From: Solimonas sp036405815
GTDB lineage: Bacteria; Pseudomonadota; Gammaproteobacteria; Nevskiales; Nevskiaceae
DNA: 63,021 nucleotides
NCBI GenBank assembly: GCA_036405815.1
Contig: DASWWX010000062.1
Coordinates: 1-63,021, forward strand
Direction of reading: 5' to 3'
Numbering within the stretch: position 1 is the first letter of the stretch; each line of letters begins with the position of its first letter. The notes beneath the pieces were generated by a model that was not told the origin of the DNA, ran no database searches, and saw only the letters and a program-made list of their open reading frames with translations. Below are positions 55,301-63,021 of this stretch, one piece after another. Made by a program: the position numbers and the translations under genes.

Positions 55301-56281
55301 TCACGGCGCACGGGCAGCCGGCGCCGTCGGCTGCGGCCCCCACGGCGAATCGGCGCGCTGCGGTGCCGAGGCGTCCTCGGTCACGCCGAGACGCAGACTG
55401 TCCAGCCGCACGGCCAGATCGGCCTCGGTGATGATCGCCTTGAGCGGATGCGTCGGCGCGCGCACGCGCAGCGGAATGTCGGCGGTGACGGGTGCCGACA
55501 CCCGCTGGTTCACGTCGAGGCGGGTATCGATCATCGTATCGACGTCTGCGCGCAGCGTCTGGTCCAGACCCATCATCATCGGCCCGTGATAGGCGAAGCG
55601 AAGGCCGGTATCGACCGGCGCCACCAGACGCACCGGCAGATTGAACTTCATCGGCAGCTTGGCCTTGACGTCGAGCTGGCGGAAGCCTTTGACGTCCTGG
55701 AAATTGAAGTTGGCACGCGCGGTGATGTCGGCGATCGTGTTCACCGGAATCGTGCCGTCATAGGTCACGGTGAATTTCACCGGCACCACGGTATCCAGTT
55801 CGACCTCGGTGTTGTAACGGCCCTGGAGGGGCAGATCGAGCGTCTGCTTGAACGGCACCTTGGCCTTGATCGTGCCTTTCATGATGATGTCCAGCACATT
55901 GGTCACGCTGGCGGTGGCGTCGAACTCCGGCGGCAAGGTCACCATGCCCGGCTGGTTCTTCAATACCAGCTTCAGACTCAGATTCATCAGGGCCCAGTAG
56001 CCCAGCAGACCGCCGATCACGACCGCACCGACGGCGCCAATACCCCACAACAGCCAGCGCCAGCCAGCGCCGCCGCCACCGCCACCGCCTGACGTCGGGG
56101 GCGGTGTCGAAGACGGCGGTTCCTTGGCGGTGCAGGATGCCTCCGGGATTGCGGGCGCTTCGCCCATCGAAGCCCCCGCGGATGCGCCGCTGGACGAGCC
56201 CGCAGATGCGCCGGTCCAGCCGCGCGGCAGCCGTCGAAATTCGTCGTTGGGCGAACGCCCTCCCCGGCCACGGCGACTCAC
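55301..56281 (-). CDS. Membrane-anchored periplasmic protein, unknown family (paralogue 1)
   Basis: 326 aa with a GTG start overlapping the upstream stop (GTGA). Residues 1-70 are Gly/Ser/Pro-rich low complexity, presumably cytoplasmic; one membrane helix at about 75-98; then a roughly 200-residue region rich in alternating hydrophobic beta strands with repeated VP and LP steps (VPFKQTLDLPL, LPMKFNLPVRL). I recognise no known domain. It is clearly homologous to the next gene upstream in the operon (shared LxLxxQPxxVxLPxxFxATAxVT pattern). It likely extends from the inner membrane into the periplasm. Confidence 0.78.
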   Translation of the reverse strand: MSRRGRGGRSPNDEFRRLPRGWTGASAGSSSGASAGASMGEAPAIPEASCTAKEPPSSTPPPTSGGGGGGGAGWRWLLWGIGAVGAVVIGGLLGYWALMNLSLKLVLKNQPGMVTLPPEFDATASVTNVLDIIMKGTIKAKVPFKQTLDLPLQGRYNTEVELDTVVPVKFTVTYDGTIPVNTIADITARANFNFQDVKGFRQLDVKAKLPMKFNLPVRLVAPVDTGLRFAYHGPMMMGLDQTLRADVDTMIDTRLDVNQRVSAPVTADIPLRVRAPTHPLKAIITEADLAVRLDSLRLGVTEDASAPQRADSPWGPQPTAPAARAP

Positions 56282-57057
56282 GGCGACGCAGCCTCCACCG
56301 GCTTCGCAGCGGGCGGCGCTGCTCCCTGCCCGTCGTTCAGTCCCAGCGACAAGGTGCGCAGCGGCAGCAGCAGGTCGGCGTAGTTGATCGTCACGTTCAC
56401 CGGCTCATCCGGCGGCAGCGTGACGATGGCGTTGAGGTCGGACAGCACCGGCACGTCCATCGTGCTGGCGATCGGAATGTCGGCAACGATCGTCGTCTTC
56501 AACGGCACGTTGAGGTTGTCCTTGATCTTCGCCTTGACCGGCGTCGTGAACTTGAGCCGCACTTTCTGATCGACTGGAATCACCAGATCGATCGGCACGA
56601 TCGCCTTGACCGGAACCTTGCCGCGGATCGGCAGCTTGTGCCAGTCGCCGAGGAAGTTGGCATCGATCACCGCATCGAGGTTCAACACCTGATCGAGCGC
56701 GATCTTGTCCTTGACGCGCACGTCGAGCTTGATCGGCACCTCGGCGTCGAACTCGGCCATGATGTTGAGCGGGTCCTTGACCGGCAGCGAGAGGTCCACG
56801 TCGACTGGCACCGACGTGCTGATGACCTCATCGATGCGAATGCGCAAGCTGTCGGTGACACGCGCGGTCGCGGCAAACGGCTCCGGCAGCACGACCTGCG
56901 CCGGCTGATCGACCAGCAGCAGACGCGCATCGACGTTGCGGATGACCCAGATCGCCACCAGCGCGCCGCCCAGTGCGGCCCCGATCAGCAGGATCAGCAG
57001 CACCAGCCACATCGACAGGCCGCGTTGACGGCGGGCGAAACGGGGCATGACAGGCAT
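56278..57057 (-). CDS. Membrane-anchored periplasmic protein, unknown family (paralogue 2)
   Basis: 259 aa. Short basic cytoplasmic start, one membrane helix (about 15-40), then a beta-rich periplasmic domain that aligns with paralogue 1 over its full length (DQPAQVVLPEPFAATARVT against the same region there; ADLLLPLRTLSLGL against ADLAVRLDSLRLGV at the end). Unlike paralogue 1 it has no long N-terminal linker. Function unknown. It follows the DUF1302 gene by 15 bp. Confidence 0.8.
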   Translation of the reverse strand: MPVMPRFARRQRGLSMWLVLLILLIGAALGGALVAIWVIRNVDARLLLVDQPAQVVLPEPFAATARVTDSLRIRIDEVISTSVPVDVDLSLPVKDPLNIMAEFDAEVPIKLDVRVKDKIALDQVLNLDAVIDANFLGDWHKLPIRGKVPVKAIVPIDLVIPVDQKVRLKFTTPVKAKIKDNLNVPLKTTIVADIPIASTMDVPVLSDLNAIVTLPPDEPVNVTINYADLLLPLRTLSLGLNDGQGAAPPAAKPVEAASP

Positions 57058-57072
57058 CGGACCGGATCTCGA

Positions 57073-59211
57073 TTAGAAGTCGTAGGAAAGAGCCAGACCG
57101 ACCGCGTCGCGGTCGCCGAGCGGGTTGCGGCGGCCGGCACCGGCGAACACCGCGTATTGCAGGTTCACGCTGACGGCGCCGTACTTGGCCTCAAGGTTGT
57201 TGAGGATGATCTTGCGACCCTCGAGGAAATTCTCGGCAAAGCCCGGCGCCACACCCTTGAGGTCATGCACCATCACGATCAGCGGCCGCAGCGACAGGCC
57301 TTCGACGCCGACGTTGTTGTACAGCGCGAGCAGACCGGTACGGTATCCGTAGGACAGCTCGGTGACGTACCCGCCCTGGTTGCGGATCGGATTGATCAAC
57401 AGACCGTTGCCGGTATCGGCGACACCGGGCGAGGCATGCGTAAACGTGCCCGGCCCTTCGAACTGGATGCGGTCGAGGCTCGGCAGGTCTGGCAGCCAGA
57501 TCGCATCAAACTCGAACAGCCAGCCGAACTGGTCAGCACCGGGAATCAGCCCCGGCCCCCAGACCCGAAGAAAGCCCAGACTGCCCTGCCACATCTTCAG
57601 GCGCTCGTAGCCGGCGATGTAGGATCCCGGCGTCACTTCACCGGGCGTGCCGCCACGATAGGCGGTGAGGAAATCCGGCACCGCCACACGTGAACCAGCC
57701 AGCGACGCAGCCGGCACGCCGGGCAGCGTCTCCGGCAATACGGTGATCGTGCTGCGCGGGAACGCCGGCTGAAACGCCGCGAACAGTACGTCCTCCAGAT
57801 CCACCTGTACCGGCTGGTTAGGGCGATACACGATCTCCCCCTGGACTGCCGCACCGAAGGCCTCGCTGCTGACGCTGAGCCCGAACAGGCGCACATCGCG
57901 CGGGTAATCAAGGAAGTAACGGGCGGTGTCGATCGGCAAGGCCTCGAAATCCTCGCCCGGCCGGTCCACGCCGGGAATGCCGCAGTCGGAGAGGAACTGC
58001 AGCAGGTTGGCGGTGTCGCGCCGGTTGGCGTTGCCCTCGCGCCGCGTGCACGAGGCCTGCGCCGCGTACGCGCTGGCATTGGGAATGCGCGCGTGATAGT
58101 TGGCGAAGTGAAAGCCGAACTCGGTGCCGGCACCGCCGCCGATGCCCTCGGCGAACCAATGCAGCGCCATGCCGTACTGACCAGTATCCGGTGGCTCGTT
58201 GTTGGGCGCGCGCCGCGCCGAGAAGCTGGTTGCCGACACCAGCGCCGCCAGCGGGCTGGCCGGTGTGCCGATCAGGAAGGGATCGTCCGGCGTCTTGGCG
58301 AACGGTAGTGCCAGCGTTTCGTTGTCCTCGACCTCGTTGCCCGCGTCGAGGAACGAGAAGTAGGAACCCTTGGCCGGGAACCCGTACGGGCGCCACTCGA
58401 GCTGATACCAGAGATCGATGTTCCAGTTGTCGGCCAGGCCGGCCTGGATCGTCACCATGTTCTGCGGCTGGAACAGTTCGTACAGTTCCCCGCCCGGCCG
58501 CACCAGCGCATTGAGATCGGCCGGATTGACGATGTTGAGGTTGGTGGCAATGCCGAAGGTGGAAACGCCCCAGATCAGCAACTGCCGACCGACTCGGATC
58601 TGCGCTTCCTGCTCACCCCAGGTCGGCACGCGCACCCAGGCATTGAGATTGCGCAGCTGAAAGCCCGAGCCGACATCGCGTTCGGCCTCGCGGCTGCGCG
58701 GCACGTGCGCAGCGACGCCCGGCTGCGGACCGGGCGACAGGATGATGTTGGGTCGGGACTCGTCGAAGTCGTGATTGACCGCGTCGAAGAAATACAGCCC
58801 GCTGATGTCCAGGCCGTAACGATCCCAGGACAGATTGAAGCGGGTCGACAGCTTGGTCGCGGCGGCCACCAGATCGCCGCGATCGTAGTTGAGATTGCCG
58901 TCGTCGATATAGGACGCCATGGCCCCAGGCGCCGCCAGATAGCGTGCATTGGGTTCGGTCTCGTTCGGCGACAGGCCGATGCAGTCGTCCGCAGCGCACA
59001 GGCCCCGGTTCTGTTCGAGATTGGCCTTGCCCACCAGATTCGGATCGCGCGCCTCGATGCGCCACTGCGCGCCTGCCGACACCGTATTGAGCCACTCCAG
59101 GCGCGCCGGACGACCGCCGGCCTCCCACTCCCAGTCTGCGGCGGCCGCCCCCGTCGCCGCCGACATCGTCAGCAGCGCCACCGCAAGCCGTCGCGTCAGA
59201 AGCCCGGTCAT
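57073..59211 (-). CDS. DUF1302 outer-membrane barrel-type protein
   Basis: 712 aa from the ATG at 59211 (ATGA overlap with the DUF4282 gene). Signal peptide (about 1-25, cleavage near AAA). The mature protein has many amphipathic strands, aromatic-rich turns and a C-terminal Phe (LALSYDF), as expected for an outer-membrane beta barrel. It matches DUF1302 proteins, which are often encoded beside DUF1329 proteins and RND-type exporters. Function unknown; a role in lipid or hydrophobic substrate export or uptake is a guess from context. Confidence 0.82.
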   Translation of the reverse strand: MTGLLTRRLAVALLTMSAATGAAAADWEWEAGGRPARLEWLNTVSAGAQWRIEARDPNLVGKANLEQNRGLCAADDCIGLSPNETEPNARYLAAPGAMASYIDDGNLNYDRGDLVAAATKLSTRFNLSWDRYGLDISGLYFFDAVNHDFDESRPNIILSPGPQPGVAAHVPRSREAERDVGSGFQLRNLNAWVRVPTWGEQEAQIRVGRQLLIWGVSTFGIATNLNIVNPADLNALVRPGGELYELFQPQNMVTIQAGLADNWNIDLWYQLEWRPYGFPAKGSYFSFLDAGNEVEDNETLALPFAKTPDDPFLIGTPASPLAALVSATSFSARRAPNNEPPDTGQYGMALHWFAEGIGGGAGTEFGFHFANYHARIPNASAYAAQASCTRREGNANRRDTANLLQFLSDCGIPGVDRPGEDFEALPIDTARYFLDYPRDVRLFGLSVSSEAFGAAVQGEIVYRPNQPVQVDLEDVLFAAFQPAFPRSTITVLPETLPGVPAASLAGSRVAVPDFLTAYRGGTPGEVTPGSYIAGYERLKMWQGSLGFLRVWGPGLIPGADQFGWLFEFDAIWLPDLPSLDRIQFEGPGTFTHASPGVADTGNGLLINPIRNQGGYVTELSYGYRTGLLALYNNVGVEGLSLRPLIVMVHDLKGVAPGFAENFLEGRKIILNNLEAKYGAVSVNLQYAVFAGAGRRNPLGDRDAVGLALSYDF

Positions 59212-59645
59212 TCGTCGGCCTTCCGGCTGCGCCCGAATGCCCGCCAGAAACGGATGCGCGGCAGATCGGTGGCGATTTCCTCGGTCTGTCCCTGAATGCG
59301 GTGCGCGATATCGTCCAGGCGTTCGACATGCAGGACCAGCCGGAAGATCGCCAGCAAGGACTCCAGCCCGATACGCAGCGCCGTGATCAGCGCCAGCAAG
59401 ACGGCGGGGCCGAGCAGCAGCAGCCAGACCAACCCCTCGACCCACGAACTGCGAAAGGCCTGCACCACGAGATACAGCGTAAACAGGACCGCCAACACCG
59501 TGCCCAGCACGTAGATCGTCGGCAGCATCCGCGGTGCGACCAGCTCGCGGAACTGGAAATCGAACAGCCCGGCGACGAAACGCCGCGCCTGCGCGGCGGC
59601 ATCCTGCCCGGACTCGGCGTCGGCCGAACGCACTGGCTCCCCCAT
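59208..59645 (-). CDS. DUF4282 membrane protein
   Basis: 145 aa from the ATG at 59645. N-terminal 35 residues are polar and acidic, then LFDFQFRELVAP leads into two membrane helices (about 45-65 and 70-95) and a charged C-terminal tail (residues 108-145, HRIQGQTEEIATDL). The pattern fits DUF4282, a family of small inner-membrane proteins of unknown function. First gene of the operon with DUF1302 and the two paralogues. Confidence 0.75.
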   Translation of the reverse strand: MGEPVRSADAESGQDAAAQARRFVAGLFDFQFRELVAPRMLPTIYVLGTVLAVLFTLYLVVQAFRSSWVEGLVWLLLLGPAVLLALITALRIGLESLLAIFRLVLHVERLDDIAHRIQGQTEEIATDLPRIRFWRAFGRSRKADE

Positions 59646-59787
59646 TTTCTCGCTCCTGCACACCACAGCAATGTTTACATCGTTTGATGGCAATATCGCC
59701 CCGACTGCCGTCATAATGCAAGCTCAAAGATAAAGATCAGCGCGACGGTGCAGGCCGAATCGGCCGAGCTGAACGAGGGAACATCAG

Positions 59788-60501
59788 ATGGCGCCAAAGC
59801 AACTCACAGACGACAGCGAGCGCGGCAGCGGCCTGTTCGGTCTCATCACGCAAGCCGCACAGCGGCTACCTGGCGCAGAGTTCGCCCAGCGCCAGCTCGA
59901 GCGCGTCGAGTCGCGCGTCCTCGGTGAGTTGAAGTCGCGCATGGATCGGCTGGAGTCGCAGCCGGCGACGGTGGCCGGCGCGGTCGTGATCTATACCCCC
60001 AAGAACGCCAGCGACCACAGCCTTTGCGAGCGAATGTCGACCCTACTCGAACGCGCGGCGGAGCAAACGCTGGAACAGGCCGAGCAGGCGCTCTTCCATC
60101 AGATCATCGACGAACTGGTCCCGGACGAGGCGCGCATCATCGGCGCGCTGTCCGAGGGCGCGGTTTATCCCCTGCTGCACATCGGCATGGGACCGAAAGT
60201 CGGCCCGACCACGCGGCGGATCGCCGAGAATTTTTCCACGATCGGCAAACCGGCCGGCGTCAAGCTGCTGGAACAGGTCCCGGCTTACATCACGCATCTG
60301 CGTGCGCTGGGCATCCTCGAGAGCGGGCCCGAGGACAAGTCGCTGGAGATCAAATACCAGATTCTGGAGGGTGAAGGCGCGGTCAAGCGGGTGGTGGAGG
60401 ACACCCCCCGCGGCGCCGGCTCGTCCATCCGTTACTTGCGTCGCAGCTTGCGGATGTCGAACTTCGGGCAGAAATTCTGGCAAGCCTGCCGGCTCGGTTG
60501 A
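59788..60501 (+). CDS. DUF4393-like (Abi-alpha-type) protein
   Basis: 237 aa; GAGGGA 10 nt before the ATG. Mostly helical, no membrane segment. The segment DELVPDEARIIGALSEGAVYPLLHI followed by GPTTRRIAENFSTIG resembles the DUF4393 family, some members of which were named abortive-infection alpha. In this context a role in phage defence is not supported; it sits with membrane-protein genes. Assignment to the family is tentative. Confidence 0.62.
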   Translation: MAPKQLTDDSERGSGLFGLITQAAQRLPGAEFAQRQLERVESRVLGELKSRMDRLESQPATVAGAVVIYTPKNASDHSLCERMSTLLERAAEQTLEQAEQALFHQIIDELVPDEARIIGALSEGAVYPLLHIGMGPKVGPTTRRIAENFSTIGKPAGVKLLEQVPAYITHLRALGILESGPEDKSLEIKYQILEGEGAVKRVVEDTPRGAGSSIRYLRRSLRMSNFGQKFWQACRLG

Positions 60502-60507
60502 GCCGGC
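60488..60507 (+). other. Hairpin embedding the stop codon
   Basis: Perfect 8-bp stem GCCGGCTC/GAGCCGGC (60488-60495/60500-60507) with loop GGTT; the TGA of the preceding gene lies inside it. No T-tract. Could attenuate transcription into the DUF445 gene or protect the upstream mRNA. Confidence 0.5.
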
Positions 60508-60572
60508 GGGTGCGGTAACGCAGTCCGGCGCATGGCACGGGCTGTGATCCTATAAGAAGGGGGAGTCACAAA

Positions 60573-61880
60573 ATGGAAGCAGCAAGCGCGGGTATCTTCG
60601 CAGCGGCCTGGGCCGCCTTCAAAGCCGATATCTGGCTCTACCTGTCGATGCCGATCACCAGCGGCATCATCGGATACGTGACCAACGTCATCGCGATCAA
60701 GATGATGTTCTATCCGCTCGATTTCATCGGCATCAAACCGCCCTTTCTCGGCTGGCAGGGCATCATCCCGCGCAAAGCCGGCAAGATGGCCTCCATCGCC
60801 TGCGACACACTGGTCCCGCGCCTGGTCTCCGAACGGGAGATCTTCGACCGTCTCGATCCGGAGCGTGTCGCCAACGAGATCGAAAAGCCGATCCTCGCGC
60901 TGGTCGACCAGATGATGGACGAGATCATGCGGGAGTACGAACCCACGCTGTGGGAGACGCTCCCGATCACGATGCGCGAAATCATCATCCGGCGCATCAA
61001 GGCGGACGCCCCGGAAGTGGTGACGCAGATCATGGACGAGATCCGCAACAACATCGAGCAGGTGTTCGATCTCAAGGACATGGTCGTGACCACGCTGGTT
61101 CGCGACAAACAGCTGATCAATACGGTCTTCCAGGAAACCGGCAAGCAGGAATTCAAGTTCATCGGCAATTCCGGCTTCTACTTCGGATTTCTGTTCGGCA
61201 TCTTCCAGATGATCGGCTGGGCCTTCTATCAGGCGGATTGGCAACTTCCCGCGTTCGGTTTGATCGTCGGCTACCTGACCAACTGGATCGCTCTGGAGAT
61301 GATCTTCCGGCCGCACACGCCGCTGCGCGTGGGCCCGATGGTCATTCAAGGCCTGTTCTTCAAGCGGCAGAAGGAAATCTCACGCGACTATGCGCGCCTG
61401 ATCGCCGACGAGATCGTCACACCGTCCAACATCATCGAAGGCGTGCTCAAGGGACCGTACGCGGATCGCGTGTTCAGCATGATCGCCAAGCACATCAAGC
61501 GCACGATCGACGAGCAGTCCGGTTTCGCGCGCCCCTTCGTCGCCTGGACGGTCGGGACCAAGCGCTACATTTCCATGAAGGAGACCGCAGTAACGCGCAT
61601 CGTCGCCAAACTGCCGGAGACCGTTCGCTCGATCGACCGCTATGCCAAGGAGGCGATGGACCTGACCAACACGCTGGCAGGTCGCCTGGAAGTGCTGCCG
61701 GCACCGGAGTTCGAGGGCATGCTGCGCCCGGCGTTCAAGGAAGACGAGTGGATTCTGATCGCCGTCGGCGCCGCGCTCGGCTTCCTGGTCGGTGTCGGCC
61801 AGGTCATCGCGTTCAAGCTGTTGTCCAGTACCAATGCGTCGGCCGAGGCGGTCAGCTCGCTGCTGCGGGTACTAGGCTAG
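60573..61880 (+). CDS. DUF445 membrane protein
   Basis: 435 aa; GAAGGGGGA ribosome-binding site. Membrane segments at about 20-45, 190-215, 225-245 and a C-terminal one near 393-420. It shows an internal duplication: GYVTNVIAIKMMF (from residue 34) and GYLTNWIALEMIF (from 233), each followed by a Pro, a QG step and a long charged helical stretch. This is the DUF445 (YheB/YjiN) family, function unknown, proposed to act in the envelope. Confidence 0.85.
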   Translation: MEAASAGIFAAAWAAFKADIWLYLSMPITSGIIGYVTNVIAIKMMFYPLDFIGIKPPFLGWQGIIPRKAGKMASIACDTLVPRLVSEREIFDRLDPERVANEIEKPILALVDQMMDEIMREYEPTLWETLPITMREIIIRRIKADAPEVVTQIMDEIRNNIEQVFDLKDMVVTTLVRDKQLINTVFQETGKQEFKFIGNSGFYFGFLFGIFQMIGWAFYQADWQLPAFGLIVGYLTNWIALEMIFRPHTPLRVGPMVIQGLFFKRQKEISRDYARLIADEIVTPSNIIEGVLKGPYADRVFSMIAKHIKRTIDEQSGFARPFVAWTVGTKRYISMKETAVTRIVAKLPETVRSIDRYAKEAMDLTNTLAGRLEVLPAPEFEGMLRPAFKEDEWILIAVGAALGFLVGVGQVIAFKLLSSTNASAEAVSSLLRVLG

Positions 61881-61899
61881 CGACGCCTCCATCTCCGCA

Positions 61900-62094
61900 A
61901 TGAGCACGGAACTGCTTCTGCTGACGATCCTGGCATTCAGCATCGGCATCGGCCTGTCGCTGTGGCACACCCGTCGCCGCATGCGCGCTCACTTGGCCGA
62001 GCGCATCGCGCGTGAAGTCGAGCGCGAACTGGCGCGTCGCATCATGGCCGACCTGCGCGGCGAGAACCCGCTTCCACCGCGCAAAGATCCGTGA
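61900..62094 (+). CDS. Small single-pass membrane protein
   Basis: 64 aa. One membrane helix (about 4-22) followed by a highly charged amphipathic helix (RRRMRAHLAERIAREVERELARR). No family recognised. Its TGA overlaps the next GTG, and it starts 19 bp after the DUF445 gene, so it is probably translated as part of the operon. Confidence 0.65.
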   Translation: MSTELLLLTILAFSIGIGLSLWHTRRRMRAHLAERIAREVERELARRIMADLRGENPLPPRKDP

Positions 62095-62894
62095 AATGGC
62101 TGGTGCGCATGCTCGGCGGTGCCGCATTGCTGGCAATCGCCAGCGGCCAGGCGAGCGATGCGCCGCAGCTGCCGCAGCTCATGGAGTGCCTGCGGAGCAA
62201 CCTGCCGCAGCGCGCAGTTGCAATGATTGGCGCCACCACGCGCACGGCGCGCGGTGAGGCGACCACTCGCGAGGTGCAGCTTGCGATCCGGCGCGGGCGT
62301 CCCGATCTGGACGCAACGCTGTGGACGCTGGCGCCGCCCGAACTCGCCGGCGTCAGCTATCTGATCCAGCATCGTGAAGGCACTGACCAGGCCTACGCCT
62401 GGCTGCCGAGCATCGGCGAGGTGCGTCGCATCCGCGGCAGTGGCAGCGAGATTCTTGGAACCACCCTGCGCACCGACGATCTGCGTCAGGCGCTGACCGG
62501 CTTTTCCGGCGGCGCGGTATCGCTGGGTCCGGCCGGTCAGGTACACGGCTGGCCGACGCGGCGCCTGGTCGCCACAGCGGCGACGGACAGCGCTGCAGGC
62601 TACGACAAGGTCGAGGTCGAGATCACGCAACCGGACTGCGTACTCGTCGAAGCCCGGCTGTATCGCGAAGGCCGGCTGCGCCAGACGGTGCGGGCACAGG
62701 CCGATTCGCTACGCAGGCAGGGCCGTTACCGTTACGCCTCGGTGTTCGATGTGCAGGTGCCCGACGACAACCTGCGCACGGAACTGCGCATCCTGCGGCT
62801 CGATCCCGAACCGTCGCTCGACTCGCGCTGGTTCGACGCGTCACGCTTCTTCCGCAGGCCCGCATCCGCGGCACCCACTGCGGCGCGACCCTGA
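62091..62894 (+). CDS. LolA-like periplasmic lipoprotein-sorting-type protein
   Basis: 267 aa; GTG start overlapping the previous stop. Signal peptide about 1-22 (cleavage near GQA-S). The mature part has the half-barrel pattern of the LolA-like group found beside RND-type exporters, including LPSIGEVRRIRGSGSEILGT near 103-122. Members of this group are thought to carry a lipid-like cargo in the periplasm. The protein downstream, cut by the window end, could be the partner exporter. Confidence 0.75.
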   Translation: MKWLVRMLGGAALLAIASGQASDAPQLPQLMECLRSNLPQRAVAMIGATTRTARGEATTREVQLAIRRGRPDLDATLWTLAPPELAGVSYLIQHREGTDQAYAWLPSIGEVRRIRGSGSEILGTTLRTDDLRQALTGFSGGAVSLGPAGQVHGWPTRRLVATAATDSAAGYDKVEVEITQPDCVLVEARLYREGRLRQTVRAQADSLRRQGRYRYASVFDVQVPDDNLRTELRILRLDPEPSLDSRWFDASRFFRRPASAAPTAARP

Positions 62895-62919
62895 CACGCG
62901 CAGCCGCTATGCTGTGTCG

Positions 62920-63021
62920 ATGCGCCCGCTTTCCTTTCGCGCCTGGTCCCCCGCAAGCAATCTGACGGCCGCGCTGCTGCTGACGCTCGTCGTCTCCACG
63001 CTGGCGGTGCTGTGCCTGCTG
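62920..63021 (+). CDS. Start of a membrane protein, cut by the window end
   Basis: 34 codons from an ATG at 62920 to the window end with no stop. After about 15 polar residues there is a strongly hydrophobic helix (NLTAALLLTLVVSTLAVLCLL). It could be an MMPL/RND-type exporter, common next to LolA-like genes, or a sensor kinase; the visible part cannot decide. Confidence 0.45.
   Translation, partial: MRPLSFRAWSPASNLTAALLLTLVVSTLAVLCLL

Noticed and set aside
59646..59787. Promoters in the divergent region between the DUF4282 and DUF4393-like genes
   Set aside because: A CATAAT and some TTTACA-like hexamers are present, but none have an acceptable partner at 16-18 nt, so no promoter is claimed.
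59788..60501. An abortive-infection phage-defence system based on the DUF4393 resemblance
   Set aside because: The family match is tentative, no partner defence genes are present, and neighbours are envelope proteins.

Overview
The window is a high-GC gammaproteobacterial chromosome segment. Gene order and protein style (MoxR/DUF58/TgpA, a pssA-leuA pair, class I Fba, DUF1302 and DUF4282 proteins, a Baeyer-Villiger monooxygenase operon) suggest a Nevskiales/Solimonadaceae- or Lysobacterales-like bacterium. That placement is an inference from gene content, not a database result. kdsA and the lpx genes show a Gram-negative cell that makes Kdo-containing LPS.

Layout. 1-10.3 kb: the 3' end of valS, a DUF3336/patatin lipase, a moxR-DUF58-tgpA operon, tryptophan 2,3-dioxygenase, a small acyltransferase, and a udg-rimI-MFS operon on the minus strand. 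10.3-38.7 kb: an almost unbroken minus-strand block of core genes, in transcription order rpsB-tsf | pyrH-frr-uppS-cdsA-dxr-rseP-bamA-skp | lpxD-fabZ-lpxA-lpxB-rnhB-dnaE-accA-tilS-pyrG-kdsA-eno-ftsB-ispD-pssA | leuA. It combines translation, isoprenoid and phospholipid precursor supply, outer-membrane assembly, lipid A synthesis and replication. Intrinsic terminators mark breaks after tsf and after skp, and leuA sits behind a leucine-rich leader peptide typical of attenuation. 38.8-46 kb, plus strand: map-glnD, dapD, and dapE with a YheT-like hydrolase; a DUF2721 protein lies opposite. 46-47.5 kb: class I fructose-bisphosphate aldolase, tRNA-Ser(UGA), and a degenerate second copy of the tRNA 3' end.

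The accessory part is 47.4-63 kb. A six-gene minus-strand operon encodes two ferritin-like proteins with a full di-iron signature (Pfam-type metal-dependent hydrolase PF10118), a Baeyer-Villiger-type flavoprotein monooxygenase, an SDR, an M24-fold enzyme and an EphD-like fusion of epoxide hydrolase and SDR. It is divergent from a FabR/DesT-like TetR regulator. Four TGTAGAC-type half-sites lie over a sigma70 promoter between them. The enzyme set fits oxidation of an alkyl or lipid chain through alcohol and ketone to an ester. The next operon encodes a DUF4282 membrane protein, a DUF1302 outer-membrane-type barrel and two paralogous membrane-anchored periplasmic proteins of unknown family. It is divergent from a plus-strand set (DUF4393-like, DUF445, a small membrane protein, a LolA-like periplasmic protein and the start of another membrane protein). 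Together they look like an envelope, possibly lipid-handling, system. These two neighbouring modules are the best candidates here for undescribed biology.
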